Under the pieces are notes generated by a model, which saw only the letters and a list, made by a program, of their open reading frames with translations, did no database searches and was not told the origin of the DNA. The translations under genes and the position numbers were made by a program. DNA of 7,527 bases from an uncultured bacterium (GTDB taxonomy: Bacteria > Bacillota > Clostridia > Lachnospirales > Lachnospiraceae), in assembly GCA_905215405.1 (NCBI GenBank), contig CAJMQE010000130.1, positions 1 through 7,527 on the forward strand, read 5' to 3'. Shown here one piece after another: positions 5,775 to 7,527 of this stretch; the stretch's first letter is position 1; the number at the start of each line of letters is the position of its first letter.

Positions 5775-6506
5775 TTATTTCACCTCTCTTCTCTCAAACC
5801 ATTTCAAAAACAGAACCGTTACAAAAACAAACCAGATGATTGAGAGACACATTCCCGGAACAATGACTCCCGTATCCAAAAGAGGATTCCCTGCTTCTGC
5901 GGCAAGTCCATTTGGTAAAACATGAAGCAACGGGCACATCATTCGCATAGGGATTGCAGAAACAAGTACATACCAGATTCTGGTTTGTGATATTACCACA
6001 CCGCTGACGGTAATAAACAGGCAGACGAACAGGTTTACAATCATTCCAAATCGTTCACTTAAAAATAAAGCTACCGGAATCTCCCATAACTCAGAAACCG
6101 TCAGAAACAATACTGCAATCAACGCTCCTCCAACTGGAACATGTGTCGTTAGAAGAAAGCCTCCAAGCGTTGCTCCTGCAAACACAATCACATTAGAAAA
6201 CAAAATCATGTACCCAATATAAATAATTTTCCCCAGCAACAATTTTCTTCTGTCTGTGGGAATAGTCATTAAATGATAGTATTTTATCTTTTTCTCCTGC
6301 GCCACAGAAAGATAACAAAATAGAGCAATCATCCCCGGCAGCAAAAGTGTATACCACCAGTTCCAAACACTTTCTGCATAAGCATTTGTCATCCCAAGAG
6401 TAAATATAAATGCCATGACAAATGTAAGAAGAGGAAATCCCCAGATAAACTTTTTTCGCATGGTTCTTTTGGCTTTTTGATGTTCTGCTTTTATAATATT
6501 AACCAT
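5775..6506 (-). CDS. lanE: lantibiotic protection ABC transporter permease, MutE/EpiE (LanE) type
   Basis: A 243-residue permease with about six membrane segments (roughly 20-40, 50-69, 92-118, 126-149, 155-174, 213-234). The N-terminus MVNIIKAEHQKAKRTMRKK is typical of the E subunit, as is AQEKKIKYYHLMTIPTDRRKLLLGK (69-93) in the first cytoplasmic loop. It pairs with LanG and the LanF ATPase to expel lantibiotics or clear them from the outer membrane face. An in-frame GTG at 6515 exists, but ATG 6506 has AGGTG seven bases ahead, so I use it. The start overlaps the lanF stop in ATGGTTAA, an arrangement that couples their translation. Confidence 0.9.
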   Translation of the reverse strand: MVNIIKAEHQKAKRTMRKKFIWGFPLLTFVMAFIFTLGMTNAYAESVWNWWYTLLLPGMIALFCYLSVAQEKKIKYYHLMTIPTDRRKLLLGKIIYIGYMILFSNVIVFAGATLGGFLLTTHVPVGGALIAVLFLTVSELWEIPVALFLSERFGMIVNLFVCLFITVSGVVISQTRIWYVLVSAIPMRMMCPLLHVLPNGLAAEAGNPLLDTGVIVPGMCLSIIWFVFVTVLFLKWFERREVK

Positions 6507-7212
6507 GGATTTCACCTGCTTTCTGGTTTTTTCTTACCACATTCATAAACAAATCTTCAAGATTATCTCCCTGCTTTAATGCTCCTTCGTATCCTAAGAT
6601 TCCACCTGAAATAATCCCGACTTTATCTGCAAGTAACTGTACCTCTGAGAGAATATGACTGGAGAGAATTACAGTGATTCCCTGTTCCGGAAAAGACCGG
6701 ATCAGCTCTCGTAATTCCTCGATGCCTATTGGATCTAATCCATTCGTAGGTTCATCCAATATCAAAAGTTCCGGTTCTCCAAGCAATGCCATTGCAATGC
6801 CTAGTCTTTGCTTCATTCCCAAAGAAAACTGTCCTGCTTTCTTCTTTCCGGTGTTTGTAAGTGATACAATCTGCAAGACCTCATCAATTCTGTTTTCATC
6901 TGTACCAAGCAATAATTGTCTTACCTTCAAATTCTCTCTGGCGGAAAGATTTTCATAAATAGGCGGATTCTCAATTAACGCTCCTATTTTTGATAAATCT
7001 TTCCTATCCCAAAGTTTTCCATCAAAGTAAATCTTTCCTGCAGTGGGTTTCATCATACCAGTCAACATTTTCAATGTGGTAGATTTTCCCGCACCATTCG
7101 GTCCAAGCAGTCCATAAATCTGTTTCTTTTCTATATTAAGTGAAACATTATTTACCGCTTTCTGCTTTCTAAAATATTTACACAAATTTTGTGTCTGCAA
7201 CATCATTTCCAT
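6499..7212 (-). CDS. lanF: lantibiotic protection ABC transporter ATP-binding subunit, LanF type
   Basis: A 237-residue ABC ATPase. Walker A is GPNGAGKST (37-45), the signature motif is FSLGMKQRL (129-137), Walker B is LLILDEP (149-155) and the switch histidine is H186 in SSHILSE. Where most ABC proteins have a Q-loop glutamine, this one has E81 in GALIENPPIYENLS. This E-loop variant is described for lantibiotic immunity transporters and supports the assignment. It should power LanE/LanG. Frame is open to 7233. The ATG at 7212 has GGAAGG nine bases ahead and starts MEMMLQTQNLCKYF, like its relatives; the ATG at 7233 has a poor site and would add a non-conserved MEGRIVK. It is the first gene of the operon. 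No lantibiotic structural or modification gene is next to it. Confidence 0.93.
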   Translation of the reverse strand: MEMMLQTQNLCKYFRKQKAVNNVSLNIEKKQIYGLLGPNGAGKSTTLKMLTGMMKPTAGKIYFDGKLWDRKDLSKIGALIENPPIYENLSARENLKVRQLLLGTDENRIDEVLQIVSLTNTGKKKAGQFSLGMKQRLGIAMALLGEPELLILDEPTNGLDPIGIEELRELIRSFPEQGITVILSSHILSEVQLLADKVGIISGGILGYEGALKQGDNLEDLFMNVVRKNQKAGEIHG

Positions 7213-7250
7213 CTTTACTATCCTTCCTTCCATATTTCATTTCTTACTGA

Positions 7251-7289
7251 AATATAACCTAACAGAAAAAAATAAAGATTTGATGAAGA
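7251..7289 (-). promoter_or_regulatory. probable lanF operon promoter with NisR-type TCT-N8-TCT box
   Basis: On the minus strand, AATCTT occurs twice with an 11-base period, so TCT-N8-TCT spans 7289-7276. This is the spacing of the box recognised by NisR/SpaR-like regulators. It ends 19 bases upstream of a -10-like TATATT (7256-7251), so the box would cover the -35 region, as in nisin-type regulated promoters that lack a good -35. A third TCT follows at nearly the same period. Downstream, ATATTTC/GAAATAT (7232-7238, 7249-7255) forms an inverted repeat near the transcription start. The encoded LanR is the obvious candidate activator; that is inference. Confidence 0.55.
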
Positions 7290-7335
7290 TTGCTAAATAA
7301 TTCGTCTACTCTATTTTTATTCTCGTATGGAATAA

Positions 7336-7500
7336 ACCATCATTAATAAGGGTAAGATCACTGGTGCAGTTGACATTGACAATATGTATGAATTTGCTTC
7401 TTCACACTGCAATGATTTCAAGGATCTCCGCGATGATGAGGACATTGTTATCAATCGGGAGTGGATCCTTAACAAACTTGCCGAAGCAGAAAACGAATAG
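7336..7500 (+). CDS. C-terminal fragment of an unrecognised protein
   Basis: An open plus-strand frame follows a stop at 7333 and encodes 54 residues containing GKITGAVDIDNMYEFASSH, then CNDFKDLRDDEDIVINREW and a final helix ILNKLAEAENE, ending at TAG 7500. Codon use and pattern look like real protein, but there is no start codon with a ribosome site at the beginning. The internal ATG at 7384 lacks one too. It reads like the last 50 residues of a larger protein whose 5' part was lost when the lan operon or its flank was joined here. Family unknown. Alternatively it is a small gene using the internal ATG. Bases 7501-7527 hold nothing recognisable. Confidence 0.4.
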   Translation, partial: TIINKGKITGAVDIDNMYEFASSHCNDFKDLRDDEDIVINREWILNKLAEAENE

Positions 7501-7527
7501 TATATTTGGTGGCTACACCCCCAAGCC

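Overview
The window looks like low-GC Firmicutes DNA, most plausibly a gut Clostridia / Lachnospiraceae chromosome. This rests on A+T-rich third positions, strong AGGAGG-type ribosome sites, short A/T-flanked rho-independent terminators, and an overall resemblance of the proteins to that group. No rRNA, tRNA, CRISPR array or complete mobile element is visible.

Right half (about 2992-7290, minus strand): one compact operon reading lanF-lanE-lanG-lanR-lanK. It encodes a lantibiotic-type self-protection/resistance ABC transporter (ATPase plus two different six-helix permeases) followed by an OmpR-type response regulator and its membrane histidine kinase. Genes overlap or lie within 14 bases of each other. 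The probable promoter carries a TCT-N8-TCT direct repeat like the box bound by NisR/SpaR-type regulators, suggesting that the encoded regulator controls its own operon. No lantibiotic precursor or modification gene is present, so this is an orphan detector/resistance module resembling the CprABC-CprRK type of Clostridioides difficile. A 25-bp perfect hairpin that begins with the lanK stop codon ends the operon.

Middle (1821-2642, minus strand): three closely spaced small genes of unknown function encode a 42-residue soluble protein, a 71-residue membrane protein and a 138-residue helical protein. They end in a bidirectional terminator shared with a convergent plus-strand XRE-family regulator (1254-1769) that has a CxxxCxxxC motif and a good promoter.

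Left (405-1098, minus strand): divergent from the XRE gene, a 46-residue basic protein with a repeated T-RSD...GT motif is followed after 10 bases by a 180-residue helical protein with one C-terminal membrane segment, then a terminator. The small gene lies in another frame under the N-terminal extension of a longer open frame and fixes the true start of the 180-residue protein.

Edges and gaps: bases 1-222 hold a short gene start cut off by what may be an insertion-sequence end. Bases 2643-2941 hold only a degraded coding remnant. Bases 7336-7500 hold the 3' end of an unrecognised plus-strand gene. These scraps suggest an accessory region assembled by insertions and deletions.
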